Below, piece by piece: positions 46,203 through 56,134 of a DNA stretch of 64,000 bases. Position 1 is the stretch's first letter. Each line of letters begins with the position of its first letter. A model generated the notes under the pieces. That model searched no databases and was not told where the DNA came from. It saw only the letters and a list, made by a program, of their open reading frames with translations. A program made the position numbers and the translations under genes. Source of the DNA: Pseudomonas sp. DG56-2 (GTDB taxonomy: Bacteria; Pseudomonadota; Gammaproteobacteria; Pseudomonadales; Pseudomonadaceae); assembly GCF_004803755.1 (NCBI RefSeq), contig NZ_CP032311.1:4170501-4234500 (forward strand), written 5' to 3'.

Positions 46203-47144
46203 TTATGGGCGATGGATAATCGCCGACCCCCAGGACAGACCCACGCCAAAACCACTGATAGCGACACGCTTCCACTTGCCGTCGAGCATGTGCTTTTCCA
46301 GCAGCAGCGGAATGCTGGACGAAACGGTATTGCCGGTTTCGAGCATGTCCTTGACGAACTTGTCCTTCACCGTCGAATCGGGATCTTCATCAAAACGCCG
46401 GGCGACGGCATCAACAATTGCCGCGCTGCCCTGGTGAATGCAGAACGCGTCGATATCCGCCGCCGTCAGCCCGGAAGCATCGAGCAACTCGTTCAGGTGC
46501 GCAGGCACCTTGATCAAGGCGAAGTTGAACACCTGACGGCCATTCATGAAGAAATTGCCATCGGTGACCTTCAGGTGCGCGGCACCGGAACCGTCGGTGC
46601 CAAAACGCGCCTGCCCCAGTTGCCAGGTGGCGTCCTCACCCATCCAGGTGGCGGTAGCGGCATCACCGAACAACATCGTGGTGTTGCGATCTTCCGGGTC
46701 GACAATCTTCGAGTAAGGGTCGGCCGTGATCAGCAGGCCATTCTTCAGCCCCGCAGCCTCCATGAAGCCTTTGATCGCATACAAGCCATAAACATAACCC
46801 GAGCACCCCAGCGACACGTCGAACGCCGCCACACGGGTCGACAGGCCGAGCTTGTCCTGGACGATGGCTGCGGTGTGCGGCAAGCCCTCTTCGTCACCGT
46901 TCTGAGTGACCACGATCAGGGCGTCGATTGCTTGCGGATCAAGATCCGGATTGTTGGCAAACAGCGCCTTGGCCGCTTCGACGCAGAGGTCGGAGGTTTC
47001 TTGCTCGTCAGCCTTGCGCGGCAGAAAGGTCGAACCGATCTTGCCGAAGATGAATGTTTCATCCTTGCCGAATTTCGCACCCTGGGCATAGTTGTCCAGG
47101 CCAGCGGTGGGCACGTAACTCGCGATACTTTTTATGCCAATCAT
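46203..47144 (-). CDS. Beta-ketoacyl-ACP synthase III family protein (flagellin-modification locus)
   Basis: A 313-residue thiolase-fold condensing enzyme with the Cys-His-Asn triad: C114 in FDVSLGCSGY, H237 in FCIHQGS and N272 in ETGNTVSSS. The GFGVGLSWGSAII end is typical of KASIII. Its place between flgL and fliC matches the P. syringae flagellin glycosylation island, where a KASIII gene (orf3) accompanies glycosyltransferases and is thought to help make the acyl chain on the viosamine-type sugar. No glycosyltransferase accompanies it here. ATG 47144 is used; the upstream reading to 47288 has no homology. Monocistronic by its flanking terminators. Confidence 0.88.
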   Translation of the reverse strand: MIGIKSIASYVPTAGLDNYAQGAKFGKDETFIFGKIGSTFLPRKADEQETSDLCVEAAKALFANNPDLDPQAIDALIVVTQNGDEEGLPHTAAIVQDKLGLSTRVAAFDVSLGCSGYVYGLYAIKGFMEAAGLKNGLLITADPYSKIVDPEDRNTTMLFGDAATATWMGEDATWQLGQARFGTDGSGAAHLKVTDGNFFMNGRQVFNFALIKVPAHLNELLDASGLTAADIDAFCIHQGSAAIVDAVARRFDEDPDSTVKDKFVKDMLETGNTVSSSIPLLLEKHMLDGKWKRVAISGFGVGLSWGSAIIHRP

Positions 47145-47383
47145 TCTGGCTTCCCAATCAAAACAGCCAAAGACCGCCGCTCGCAAAAATGAGGGCGCCA
47201 AAAACCGGGCCTGCACCACCCTCGGGCGGCACACGGCAGCGATGTTGCCTGAACCTGCAAAATAATAACCGGCAACAAATTCGTGCAAACGCCACCGATA
47301 GGATACAGGGAAGATGCCCGATTTGACTCATTGGTCACACTCAATTACCGCAAGTCGAGGATCGCCAGCATCCATACAGGCAT

Positions 47384-47419
47384 AAAAAAACCCCGGCAGG
47401 CACAACGCCAACCGGGGTT
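47384..47419 (-). terminator. Rho-independent terminator of flgL
   Basis: AACCCCGG (47389-47396) pairs with CCGGGGTT (47412-47419), followed on the minus strand by seven T. It ends the flgF-flgL transcript. Confidence 0.88.
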
Positions 47420-47434
47420 CTTGTGTCGATTGAC

Positions 47435-49000
47435 TCAGAGCTTGTTGAACAGGCTCAACTGCGACAAACGCGCAAAGGCCAACTGCGAGGCCTCTAGCAT
47501 GGCTTGTTGCAGGGTCAGAGCGATGGCAGCAGTGGACATGTCGGTGTTGCCGATGGCGTTCTGCGTGCTCTTGTTCGCCAGGTCCAGGCTGATGTTTTCC
47601 TGCTTCTGGATTTCCAGAGAATTTCCCCGCGCACCAATCGAACCGCGCGTGATGTCAATTCGCTCACGAGCACTGGCGATGTTCGAGATCGCCGAGTCCA
47701 CGGCTTGCTTGAGGGCAATCGATGACTCGCCATCGGTGACCGGTTTGTCCAGCGCAGCGCGCAGCTGGCTCAAGGTATCGAGCACGTTCTGGGTCTTGTG
47801 GGTGTTGGCCGTGGCACCAAACTGATCGCCGGCTTTAGGCGGACCGTCGAATTTGTAGGTAACACCGGCCACGGTAAGCTCATTGCCCGCACCGATAACA
47901 CCGCTTGCAACCGGCCTGCTGTCGGCGGTGTACGGCTGAGCGTAAAGCTCGTAGTCGGTGTCGCTGGTGAACTTGAGTACTGCCCCACCACTTGGGAAGG
48001 TGCTGCGATAGGCATCGTTGTCCGTGACGCTGCTGCTGGTTACCTGAGCCATCGACGGGTTGCCGGCACTGCGGCTAACGTTCACGGTATCCGGGCGCGC
48101 ACCCACGGTGAACGCATGCCCGGCCACCGCCGCGTCAGGGTCATCGCCGTCTTTCAGGGCGATATTGATCTCGAACTCGACCCCACGCAGGGAAATCATA
48201 TTGCCACCTTCAGCATTACGATCGAACGCACCATTGGTAGGCGTCTCGCTGGTAATGTCGTTGCCGTTGGCATCGGTGACGCTGTACTGCGTGGCACTGG
48301 TGAAGGTGATGGTATACGGCTGGCCTTTGCCAAAGTCGCTGTTGTAGGTGTTGACCGAAGTCAGCAAACCCTGGGACAGGTTTACCCGACCATCATTGGG
48401 CAGCGGCGCCTGCAGACTGGTCTGCGTGCGACTGTTGTTGATGGCCTGGTCAAAAACGCTGTAGCCGCTGTCGTTGGTCGCCAGGTGCAAGGTATCGGAC
48501 ACCTGCAGGCTGAGCTGAGTCTGGTCACCTTGATAGCTGTAGGTGCCATCGCTGTTGCGGATGTACGGTGGCTCCGAGGTCTTGGAGCCACCAAACAGGT
48601 AGTTGCCATTGGCATCGCGGGAGTTGAGCAGACCGAAGACGTTGGCTTCGATCTCCTTGATCTCACTGCTGATCGAGGCGCGGTCGGAGTTGCTCAAACC
48701 ACCATCACCGGCCTTGAGGGTCAGCTCGACAGCGCGCTGCAGGGCATCGTTGATGGTCGAGAGCACACTCTCTTCCTGCAACAGGGCATTATTCACGGTG
48801 GTCAGGTTGGCATCGTACTGACCGAGCAAGGCGCTCTGCTGTTGCAACAGCAACAGGCGCGCGGCACCGACTGGATCGTCCGCTGCTGTCTGGATACGAA
48901 TTCCGGACGACACTTGCTGCGAGGTCTTGGCCGTGTCGGAGAAATTCTTCGAGTAGCTGCTGGCGCTGGTCTCATAGAACTGAGCGGTGGAAATACGCAC
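47435..49000 (-). CDS. flgL: Flagellar hook-associated protein FlgL (HAP3)
   Basis: Hook-filament junction protein, 521 residues, longer than the ~317 of Salmonella because of a large central domain (~150-400). N-terminal RISTAQFYETSASSYSKNF and C-terminal TDMSTAAIALTLQQAMLEASQLAFARLSQLSLFNKL are flagellin-like D0 helices. ATG 49000 lies 14 bases after flgK. Confidence 0.96.
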   Translation of the reverse strand: MRISTAQFYETSASSYSKNFSDTAKTSQQVSSGIRIQTAADDPVGAARLLLLQQQSALLGQYDANLTTVNNALLQEESVLSTINDALQRAVELTLKAGDGGLSNSDRASISSEIKEIEANVFGLLNSRDANGNYLFGGSKTSEPPYIRNSDGTYSYQGDQTQLSLQVSDTLHLATNDSGYSVFDQAINNSRTQTSLQAPLPNDGRVNLSQGLLTSVNTYNSDFGKGQPYTITFTSATQYSVTDANGNDITSETPTNGAFDRNAEGGNMISLRGVEFEINIALKDGDDPDAAVAGHAFTVGARPDTVNVSRSAGNPSMAQVTSSSVTDNDAYRSTFPSGGAVLKFTSDTDYELYAQPYTADSRPVASGVIGAGNELTVAGVTYKFDGPPKAGDQFGATANTHKTQNVLDTLSQLRAALDKPVTDGESSIALKQAVDSAISNIASARERIDITRGSIGARGNSLEIQKQENISLDLANKSTQNAIGNTDMSTAAIALTLQQAMLEASQLAFARLSQLSLFNKL

Positions 49001-49013
49001 GTTCGGCTCCTCC

Positions 49014-51056
49014 TTACAGGGCGTTGATCAAGGTGCTGAAGGTTTCTTGCGCGGTCTTGATGATCTGAGACGACGCCGTGTAGTAATGCTGGAACTTGAC
49101 CAGGCCGGCGGCCTCGTCATCCAGGTTGACCCCGGACACCGCGGCGCGACCGGCTTTGGCCGAGTCGAGCACGGCGCCGCTGGCGGTGGTGTCGATCTTG
49201 GCCTGGGCAGCCTTGGCACCGACGCGCTCGACCAGCGAGGCGTATGCCGAGGTAAAGCTGGTGCCGGCGCCAGCGCCGGTGCCGACGGTAGACTGGGTCT
49301 GCAAATCAAGCAGCGACTTGGCGTTGCGGTTATCGGACTTGCCTTCGGCGTTGAACGACAGGCTGAAACTGTCATTGGCCGCCGGGGTGCCACCGATGGA
49401 TGTTTCAACGCTGAAGGTACGCGGATTACCACTGCCATCGAGAATCGGTGCACCTGACGCATCGCGCATCGGCACATTGATCTGCAGCTTGTTGTCCTGG
49501 CCCGGAATGATGCTGCCGGAGCCGATGTCTTTGCCGTTGGCGTCAAACAGCTTGTAGCCTTGAGTACCGCCAGACGCTTCATCAAATACCACACGCACCG
49601 GCATGGAGTGCTTGATCGAGTCCTGCATCAGGGCAAGATCGGCGCCACCGTAGATATCCAGGCGCTCACTCAGGCTTGGCTGGGTGATGGTGCCCGTGCC
49701 GCCATTGCCGCTACCGGCGGTGGCGCTGATCGGACCGGCGAAAGCCAGCTTGTTGGCATCGGTCAGTACGGTGTTGATACTGCCCGCTGCAGCGCGCGTC
49801 GGAATAACCTTGAAGCTGTCGCCTGCCGCCAGGCCACCGCCTTTGAGCGAGAGGGTGAAGCCATCGATGACCGGTGCCGGGTCCTGGTCCAGGGCAAAGG
49901 TGCCCATCTCGGTACCATCGGAGCGGCGGACGGTGTAGTTCTTGTCGCTGGTGAACTTCACTTCATAGTCATAGGTGGTCAACGCGCCACTGTCAGTGAT
50001 GGTCACGTCGAGATTACCCGAACCAGCACTGTTGCCCGACGCTGCCAGGCTGCGCTGACTGATCGCGGTAGCGCTGTTGATGCTGGAGAACAACGCACTG
50101 CCGAACTGCGCATTGGCATCCAGGCCCTGCCCCAGCTGGCTGTTGATGCTGTCGGAAACCACCAGCGCAACACGACCCAACTCATTGATCGACGGGTTAA
50201 GCACCTCATCGCGATAACGCAGCAGCCCGCCAATCTGGCCACCGGTAACGACCGAGGTAACGTCGGAGCTGAAAGTCTGGTAGTTGATGCTCAGGCTGTA
50301 CTGACTCTTGTCGTTGGCGCTTGGCCCCACCGACAGGGTATTGGCGTGGTTACCGGTAACCAGCGACTGCCCGGTACCCAGGTATACATCAAGACTGCCA
50401 TCGCGCTCCTGCACGGTGACACCCACCAATTCATTGAGCGAGCGCACGGCATCGTTGCGTGCATCAATGAGGTTGTTCGGGGTGTTGCCCGAGGCCGATA
50501 GCTGGGTGATCTGCTTGTTGTACTCAGCGATACTGGCGGACAGTTTGTTGACCTGGCCACTCAAGGTATCAAGCTGGGAATTGATGTTGTCGTTCTGCTG
50601 GCTCATCTGCGATGAGATGGCGTTGAAGCGGTTGCTCAAGGTTTGCGCCTGGGTCAGCAGCAACTGCCGCGAAGCCACATCCGAAGGCGACGCCGAGGCT
50701 GTCTGCAGGGCGGAGAAAAAGGCGGTGAGCACCGAACTGATACCGGTGTCACGGTCAGCCAGCAGCTTGTCGACGCTGGTGATCTGATCCTGAAACGCCA
50801 CCGCATCGGAGTTGAGCGAAGTGGCCGTTTGCAGTTGATTGTCCAGGTAGCTGTTATAGATGCGGCGAACATCCGACAGCGTGGTACCGGTGCCGATAAA
50901 GCCAACCCCGATATTCTGCATGCTACCCGCGCTCTGCACGGTCTGCTGACGCGAATACCCAGAGGTTGCGGCGTTGGCGATGTTATTGGAGGTAACCGCT
51001 AACGCTGCCTGGCTGGCATTCAGGCCACTCAGCCCGATCGAGATCAGATTCGACAT
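49014..51056 (-). CDS. flgK: Flagellar hook-associated protein FlgK (HAP1)
   Basis: First hook-filament junction protein, 680 residues. The N-terminal rod/hook motif is clear (LISIGLSGLNASQAALAVTSNNIANAATSGYSRQ), with a C-terminal VNLDDEAAGLVKFQHYYTASSQIIKTAQETFSTLINAL. The middle has an extra domain relative to the enteric protein (553 residues). It lies 11 bases after flgJ. Confidence 0.97.
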   Translation of the reverse strand: MSNLISIGLSGLNASQAALAVTSNNIANAATSGYSRQQTVQSAGSMQNIGVGFIGTGTTLSDVRRIYNSYLDNQLQTATSLNSDAVAFQDQITSVDKLLADRDTGISSVLTAFFSALQTASASPSDVASRQLLLTQAQTLSNRFNAISSQMSQQNDNINSQLDTLSGQVNKLSASIAEYNKQITQLSASGNTPNNLIDARNDAVRSLNELVGVTVQERDGSLDVYLGTGQSLVTGNHANTLSVGPSANDKSQYSLSINYQTFSSDVTSVVTGGQIGGLLRYRDEVLNPSINELGRVALVVSDSINSQLGQGLDANAQFGSALFSSINSATAISQRSLAASGNSAGSGNLDVTITDSGALTTYDYEVKFTSDKNYTVRRSDGTEMGTFALDQDPAPVIDGFTLSLKGGGLAAGDSFKVIPTRAAAGSINTVLTDANKLAFAGPISATAGSGNGGTGTITQPSLSERLDIYGGADLALMQDSIKHSMPVRVVFDEASGGTQGYKLFDANGKDIGSGSIIPGQDNKLQINVPMRDASGAPILDGSGNPRTFSVETSIGGTPAANDSFSLSFNAEGKSDNRNAKSLLDLQTQSTVGTGAGAGTSFTSAYASLVERVGAKAAQAKIDTTASGAVLDSAKAGRAAVSGVNLDDEAAGLVKFQHYYTASSQIIKTAQETFSTLINAL

Positions 51057-51066
51057 ACTTCAGTCC

Positions 51067-52263
51067 TTATAGATTCGTGGTACCGCCAGCCAAGGCGTAT
51101 TGCGGGGTTGGCTGCAACTGCCGGGCAATGCTGATGATCTTGCGCGCGTAGTCAGGGTCGGTGGCATAGCCGGCCTTTTGCAGCTCTTTGGCAAACTGTT
51201 CCGGGTTATCGGCAGCACCGACCGCATCTTTATAGCGAGAGTTGTTCTGCAGCAGACTCACCAGGTCATGGAAGCTGTCCTGGTAGGAGTCGTAGGAACG
51301 GAACGCCGCCGTTTCCTTGACGAACTGGCCATCGCGAAACTCGCTGGTGATCGCCCGTGCCTCGCCACCCTGCCAATTGCCGGTGGCCTTGATGCCGAAC
51401 AAGTTGTGACTGCTGCTGCCATCGCTCTGGCGCATGACCGACTTGCCCCAGCCGGTTTCCAATGCGGCCTGGGCCACCAGGTAGCGCGGATCGATGCCGA
51501 TACGCTTGGCGGCCTGCTCGGCCATCGGCAGCATGGTGGCGACAAAATCGTCGGAAGAACTGAAGGCGCGCTTGGCCGGCGCCAATGGCGGCTGAGCCAC
51601 AACACGACCGTAAATTCGCAACTCGCTCGGCGCAGCAAAAGCTCGGGCCGGCTGCCAGTCGCCCTTGACCAGCGCATCGCCGACCACAGCGCTGCGCCCA
51701 GGAATAGGTGCGGTATTGGTCGTCGCTGGCGCAGCCCCTACCGACGGCACCAACCCGGCCAGCAAGCGATCCGTGAGCTTGCCCGGCAATGCCAGGCGCC
51801 GGGAGTTCAGCGCGGCGACATCATTGCGCGTGCCGGCTTCAGCGCTGCGCTCGGCCACCCCCACTGCAGTAGCACCGAGGGCGCGCGGCTGAACATCAAA
51901 GCGCGGGAACGGACTGTTGTTTACCGATGCCACCTTCTGCTTGGCCAGCTGCCGCATCAGCACATCCTGCAAACCAATACCGCCACCTTCGCGAGACATA
52001 CTCACCGCCAACTGCTGGTCGTACATCTGCTGGTACTGCTTGGTGGTTTCGGTGTTGAGCGGGTTGTCCTTGGCGATCACATCGCTGGCCGAGCGCATCG
52101 ACTTGAGCATTTCGTTGAGAAACAGCGACTCGAACTCCTGCGCCACCTTGCGTAGGTTGGCCTCACTGTCGCGGTCGCCGACCTTCAGCGAGTTGAGGCG
52201 GTTGAGGTCGGTATAGGCACCGCTGTCAGACATCGAGGCCAGTGCGCTTTTCGGCATATCCAT
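51067..52263 (-). CDS. flgJ: Flagellar rod assembly protein and muramidase FlgJ
   Basis: Bifunctional rod cap and peptidoglycan hydrolase, 398 residues. N-terminal rod-binding domain (~30-110, VAQEFESLFLNEMLKSMRSA), a variable Ala/Pro linker, and C-terminal glucosaminidase (~225-385) with ALETGWGKSVMRQSDGSSSHNLFGIKATG including the catalytic Glu. ATG 52263 has GAGGA seven bases upstream. Confidence 0.96.
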   Translation of the reverse strand: MDMPKSALASMSDSGAYTDLNRLNSLKVGDRDSEANLRKVAQEFESLFLNEMLKSMRSASDVIAKDNPLNTETTKQYQQMYDQQLAVSMSREGGGIGLQDVLMRQLAKQKVASVNNSPFPRFDVQPRALGATAVGVAERSAEAGTRNDVAALNSRRLALPGKLTDRLLAGLVPSVGAAPATTNTAPIPGRSAVVGDALVKGDWQPARAFAAPSELRIYGRVVAQPPLAPAKRAFSSSDDFVATMLPMAEQAAKRIGIDPRYLVAQAALETGWGKSVMRQSDGSSSHNLFGIKATGNWQGGEARAITSEFRDGQFVKETAAFRSYDSYQDSFHDLVSLLQNNSRYKDAVGAADNPEQFAKELQKAGYATDPDYARKIISIARQLQPTPQYALAGGTTNL

Positions 52264-52273
52264 GCGCCAGTCC

Positions 52274-53389
52274 TCAGATCACGATCAGGTCGGCTTGTAG
52301 CGCGCCGGCCTGCTTCAAGGCTTCGAGAATCGCCATCAAATCACTGGGCGCTGCGCCCACCTGATTCACGGCGCGGACAATTTCATCCAGGGTGGTGCCC
52401 GGGCCGAACTTGAACATCGGCTTGGCTTCCTGCTCGGCGTTCACCCGCGAGCGAGGCACCACTGCAGTCTGGCCATTGGAGAACGGGCCAGGCTGGCTGA
52501 CAATCGGGTCTTCGGTGATGGTCACGGTCAGGCTGCCGTGGGTGACCGCCGCTGGCGATACCTTGACGTTCTGGCCAATGACAATGGTACCGGTGCGCGA
52601 GTTGATAATGACCTTGGCCACTGCCTGCCCCGGATCGATCTCTAGGTTTTCCAGAATCGACAGGTAGTCGACTCGCTGGCTTGGATCGAGCGGTGCGGTG
52701 ACCCGTACCGAACCCCCATCCAGGGCCTGGGCCACACCCGGACCGAGCAGTTCGTTGACCTTGTCGACGATGCGCTTGGCGGTCGTGAAGTCCGGGCGAT
52801 TGAGGTTCAAGGTCAGGCTGTTGCCCTGATTGAAACCACTTGGCACTGCCCGCTCAACCGATGCGCCCCCTGGAATACGTCCAGCCGACGGCACGTTGAC
52901 AGTGATCTTCGAACCATCACGACCCTCGGCGTCAAAGCCGCCCACCACCAGGTTGCCCTGGGCAATGGCGTAGACATTGCCATCGATACCCTTGAGCGGC
53001 GTCATCAACAAACTGCCGCCGCGCAGACTCTTGGAGTTACCAATCGATGACACCGTGATATCCACCACCTGCCCCGGCTTGGCGAATGCCGGCAGATCAG
53101 CATGCACGGAAACGGCGGCAACGTTCTTGAGCTGCACGTTGCCCGAGCCTGCCGGCACCTTGATACCGAACTGCGAAAGCATGTTGTTGAAGGTCTGCAG
53201 GGTGAACGGTGTCTGGGTGGTCTGATCACCCGTACCGTTAAGACCGACGACCAGGCCGTAACCGATCAACTGGTTGGAACGCACGCCGGAAATGCTGGCG
53301 ATGTCTTTCAGGCGCTCCGCCTGTGCGGCGAACGCAACGAACAGCAAAAGCGCGGAGCAGATCAGCTGCTTGAAGTTGAACATGGTCAT
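52274..53389 (-). CDS. flgI: Flagellar P-ring protein FlgI
   Basis: Peptidoglycan-layer bushing, 371 residues. A signal peptide (~1-24, [18 protein letters not shown]) precedes the family motifs [32 protein letters not shown] and the C-terminal [21 protein letters not shown]. It lies six bases after flgH. Confidence 0.97.
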   Translation of the reverse strand: MTMFNFKQLICSALLLFVAFAAQAERLKDIASISGVRSNQLIGYGLVVGLNGTGDQTTQTPFTLQTFNNMLSQFGIKVPAGSGNVQLKNVAAVSVHADLPAFAKPGQVVDITVSSIGNSKSLRGGSLLMTPLKGIDGNVYAIAQGNLVVGGFDAEGRDGSKITVNVPSAGRIPGGASVERAVPSGFNQGNSLTLNLNRPDFTTAKRIVDKVNELLGPGVAQALDGGSVRVTAPLDPSQRVDYLSILENLEIDPGQAVAKVIINSRTGTIVIGQNVKVSPAAVTHGSLTVTITEDPIVSQPGPFSNGQTAVVPRSRVNAEQEAKPMFKFGPGTTLDEIVRAVNQVGAAPSDLMAILEALKQAGALQADLIVI

Positions 53390-53395
53390 CCGAAC

Positions 53396-54091
53396 CTAGA
53401 AAGGCCAAAGCGGGCTGATAAAGAAACGGTCGAGCCACCCCGGTTGGCTGGCATCGGCAAACGAACCGGTACCGGAGTAGGTAATGCGCGCATCGGCTAC
53501 ACGAGTCGAGGGTACGGTGTTGTCGGTGGCGATATCATCGGCACGCACCATGCCGGCGATCCGCACCAGTTCGTCACCGGTATTGAGGGTCAGCCACTTT
53601 TCACCGCGCACTGAAATAATGCCGTTGGGCAGCACATCGGCAACGGTGACCGTGATCGAACCGGTCAGGCTGTTGCCCTGCCCGGCCTTACTGTCGCCCT
53701 TGGTTGCACGGTCGCCACTGTAGCCGGCGCTCAGGCTCAGGTCGCCATCACTGAACGGGTTGTTGGTGGTCATCGAGGAGCCGAACAACGACGTCAGGCC
53801 GATATCGGCCTTGCTGTTCTTGGCGATCTGCGAGTTGGCGTTCTTGCTGGCCTGGGTCCGCTCGTTGAGCGTGATGGTGATGATGTCACCGACCCTGAAG
53901 GCCTTGCGATCGCTGTACAGGTTCTGGTCGAAACCGGCCTGGTAGATAGAGCCGTTGTTGGCCGCTGCCGGCAAAGGCGTACGCGGCAGTACCGGCGCGT
54001 AGTACGGATCATTGGGCTTGGGCGTCGGCGCAACGCAGCCGGCCAGCACGCTGATCCCACTTAGGGCAAGTACGTAGAACAAACGACTCAT
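53396..54091 (-). CDS. flgH: Flagellar L-ring lipoprotein FlgH
   Basis: Outer-membrane bushing lipoprotein, 231 residues. Lipobox LAGC at residues 16-19 gives a lipidated Cys19. Conserved [30 protein letters not shown] and [15 protein letters not shown], ending FISPLWPF. It lies 54 bases after flgG. Confidence 0.97.
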   Translation of the reverse strand: MSRLFYVLALSGISVLAGCVAPTPKPNDPYYAPVLPRTPLPAAANNGSIYQAGFDQNLYSDRKAFRVGDIITITLNERTQASKNANSQIAKNSKADIGLTSLFGSSMTTNNPFSDGDLSLSAGYSGDRATKGDSKAGQGNSLTGSITVTVADVLPNGIISVRGEKWLTLNTGDELVRIAGMVRADDIATDNTVPSTRVADARITYSGTGSFADASQPGWLDRFFISPLWPF

Positions 54092-54145
54092 GACTCTGAC
54101 CTCACGGTGTAACAGGCGCTGTTGAAGCGACCTCGAAGACTTTAC

Positions 54146-54931
54146 TTACAGGTTCTGGGTAACGAACGAGAGCATCTGGTCGGCGGTGGAAATGACTTTG
54201 GAGTTCATTTCGTAGGCGCGCTGGGTGGTGATCATGTTGACCAGTTCTTCCACCGTGCTGACGTTGGAGTTTTCCAGGGTCTGCTGCTGGACCACGCCAA
54301 AACCGTTCAGACCTGGGGTACCCACCTGTGGCGCGCCGCTGGCCGCGGTTTCCAGGAACAGGTTGCCGCCCACCGCTTGCAAGCCGGCCGGGTTGATGAA
54401 GTCGGCAGTCTGGATGTTGCCGATGACCTGGGCTGCCGGGTTGCCGGCAGTGGTGATCGAAACTGTGCCATCACGACCCACGGTGAACGTCTGCGCCTCA
54501 GGCGGTACAACTACCGCAGGCTCCAGGGCAAAGCCGCTGGCGGTAACGATCTGGCCGTCGGAGTTCAGGTGAAAGGTACCGTCACGGGTATAGGAAACGG
54601 TGCCATCTGGCTGCAGGATCTGGAAGAAACCACGGCCATCGACCGCCATGTCCAACGGGTTTTCGGTGGTCTGCAGGCTACCGGCGGTGAAGCTTTTCTG
54701 CGTGCCGACAATGCGCACACCCGTACCCAATTGCAGGCCCGAAGGCAGCTCGCTGTCCTGGGTCGATTGCGCGCCTGGCTGGCGACGGGTCTGGTACAAC
54801 AGGTCCTGGAATTCGGCACGATCACGCTTGAAGCCGGTGGTCGAGACGTTGGCCAGGTTGTTGGAAATGGTGGTCAAATTCATGTCCTGGGCGGACAGAC
54901 CGGTTTTACTGACCCAAAGAGCCGGAAGCAT
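54146..54931 (-). CDS. flgG: Flagellar distal rod protein FlgG
   Basis: Distal rod subunit, 261 residues, secreted by the flagellar exporter. N-terminal MLPALWVSKTGLSAQDMNLTTISNNLANVSTTGFKRDRAEF and C-terminal NSNVSTVEELVNMITTQRAYEMNSKVISTADQMLSFVTQNL are diagnostic. It lies 45 bases after flgF. Confidence 0.98.
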   Translation of the reverse strand: MLPALWVSKTGLSAQDMNLTTISNNLANVSTTGFKRDRAEFQDLLYQTRRQPGAQSTQDSELPSGLQLGTGVRIVGTQKSFTAGSLQTTENPLDMAVDGRGFFQILQPDGTVSYTRDGTFHLNSDGQIVTASGFALEPAVVVPPEAQTFTVGRDGTVSITTAGNPAAQVIGNIQTADFINPAGLQAVGGNLFLETAASGAPQVGTPGLNGFGVVQQQTLENSNVSTVEELVNMITTQRAYEMNSKVISTADQMLSFVTQNL

Positions 54932-54976
54932 GCTGTTCTCCTCGCGCGCCTGTTTTACGGCGCTACGTCTGTGTAA

Positions 54977-55717
54977 TTAGCCGATCTGCAAAACCCGAGC
55001 CATGGCTTCATCGCCTTCTTTGGCTGTGGTCATCATCTTGATGTGCAGTTCAAATTGACGGGACAGCGCCAGCACCGAAGTCATTTCCTCGACCGCGTTG
55101 ACGTTGCTGTTTTCAAGGAAACCCGACACCAGCTTGACGTTGGCATCTGCCACGGCAGGTTGTCCGGTGGTGGTGTGAATCAAACCGTCCGGGCCCTTGG
55201 TCATGGTCTTGAGGTCAGGGTTGACCATCTTGATCCGGTCGACCTCAGCCATTACGCGCGGCCCTTCACCCATGGCACGGATGGAGATGGTGCCGTCTTC
55301 GCCCACCTCGATCTTCTGCTCCGGCGGCACGGCGATGGGTCCACCGTTGCCCATTACCGGCATGCCGTTACCGGCACGCAACACACCCAGGGCATCGATG
55401 TTCATCGATGCGGTGCGCACATATGCTTCGCTACCATCAGGCGCTTGCACGGCAATGAAACCATCGCCACCAATGGCCACATCGAGATCACGGCCAGTCT
55501 CCAGCAACGAGCCTGGAGTGAAGTCGGTCGCAGGGCGTTCGGTCATCGCATAGGCGCGCGCCGGAAAGCTGTCACCGAATACCGGCATCGAGCGCGCCTG
55601 CTCCAGGTCACGCTGAAAACCGTTGGTAGAAATGTTCGCCAGGTTGTTGGCATGGGCCTTCTGCGCCAGCGCGTTCTGGCTGGCGCCGGTCATGGCCACG
55701 TAAAGCATCTTGTCCAC
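54977..55717 (-). CDS. flgF: Flagellar proximal rod protein FlgF
   Basis: Proximal rod subunit, 246 residues. MDKMLYVAMTGASQNALAQKAHANNLANISTNGFQRDLEQ and the C-terminal NSNVNAVEEMTSVLALSRQFELHIKMMTT identify it. It is first gene of flgFGHIJKL, behind its own sigma54 element, and so is uncoupled from flgBCDE. Confidence 0.97.
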   Translation of the reverse strand: MDKMLYVAMTGASQNALAQKAHANNLANISTNGFQRDLEQARSMPVFGDSFPARAYAMTERPATDFTPGSLLETGRDLDVAIGGDGFIAVQAPDGSEAYVRTASMNIDALGVLRAGNGMPVMGNGGPIAVPPEQKIEVGEDGTISIRAMGEGPRVMAEVDRIKMVNPDLKTMTKGPDGLIHTTTGQPAVADANVKLVSGFLENSNVNAVEEMTSVLALSRQFELHIKMMTTAKEGDEAMARVLQIG

Positions 55718-55768
55718 AGGATCTCCTCTGCGCGAACCGTCGTCGCGCTGCCACCTTGGCTAGCTTTA

Positions 55769-55785
55769 AGCAATTATCGAACCAG
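55769..55785 (-). promoter_or_regulatory. Predicted sigma54 promoter of the flgF operon
   Basis: Minus-strand CTGGTTCGATAATTGCT has GG-N10-GC, exact -12 TTGCT and a weaker -24 (TGGTTC). Transcription would begin about 40 bases before flgF. Confidence 0.65.
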
Positions 55786-55791
55786 ACTAAC

Positions 55792-55815
55792 GAAAGCCCC
55801 GTATTACGGGGCTTC
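55792..55815 (-). terminator. Terminator-like hairpin downstream of the small secreted gene
   Basis: AAGCCCCG (55794-55801) pairs with CGGGGCTT (55807-55814) over a five-base loop. The minus strand follows with TCGTTAG, a poor T tract. It sits seven bases from the flgF -24 element. Confidence 0.65.
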
Positions 55816-55858
55816 AAGAGTAAGTGCAGGCAAAGCGCCGTCAGTTTGTCGGCGAACT

Positions 55859-55876
55859 CTTGCCGCCTGCGGCAAG
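55859..55876. repeat. Perfect hairpin CTTGCCGC/GCGGCAAG
   Basis: Eight-base arms at 55859-55866 and 55869-55876 with a CT loop, directly after the stop of the small gene. It is related to the GCGGCAA repeats at 59160-59230. Confidence 0.6.
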
Positions 55877-55883
55877 GGTAATT

Positions 55884-56078
55884 TCAGTAGGTGCGGCAAC
55901 CGGCATTGTTATAAGGCCCCGAATGCCGCACCCAACCCTCACCCGGGTTGACCTGCGAGCACATGTAGCGCCCGGTAGCCAGGCTCTGCCATTGATACCA
56001 GGGCGCCGGCGCCGCCATGACCGAATACTGCATGGCCCCCATCAGCAACACCCCGACCATCAACACCCGCTTCCTCAC
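55884..56078 (-). CDS. Small secreted protein of unknown function between flgE and flgF
   Basis: A 64-residue predicted exported protein. The basic start and hydrophobic stretch MRKRVLMVGVLLMGAMQYS-VMA end at an A-x-A type cleavage site (MAA/AP), leaving ~42 residues with two cysteines (YMCSQV and AGCRTY) that could form a disulfide, and aromatic/glycine content (WYQWQSLATG, GEGWVRHSGPYNN). GAGGGGG precedes GTG 56078; ATG 56060 after AGGAAG is the alternative. It lies between the flgE terminator and a second terminator-like hairpin, so it seems to be an independent unit, not part of the hook operon. I do not recognise a family with known function. Confidence 0.65.
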   Translation of the reverse strand: MRKRVLMVGVLLMGAMQYSVMAAPAPWYQWQSLATGRYMCSQVNPGEGWVRHSGPYNNAGCRTY

Positions 56079-56108
56079 CCCAACCCCCTCTTCGCTGAAC
56101 GTGCGACG

Positions 56109-56134
56109 AAAAAAAGCCCCTGCGAGCAGGGGCT
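56109..56134 (-). terminator. Rho-independent terminator of flgBCDE
   Basis: AGCCCCTG (56115-56122) pairs with CAGGGGCT (56127-56134), with seven T following on the minus strand. It lies 18 bases after the flgE stop. Confidence 0.92.

Noticed and set aside
46203..47144. Housekeeping FabH of fatty acid synthesis
   Set aside because: It is alone between flgL and fliC without fabD/fabG/acpP neighbours; the context fits flagellin modification.
47798..49027. 409-codon open frame opposite flgL
   Set aside because: A shadow of the flgL frame with no recognisable domain.
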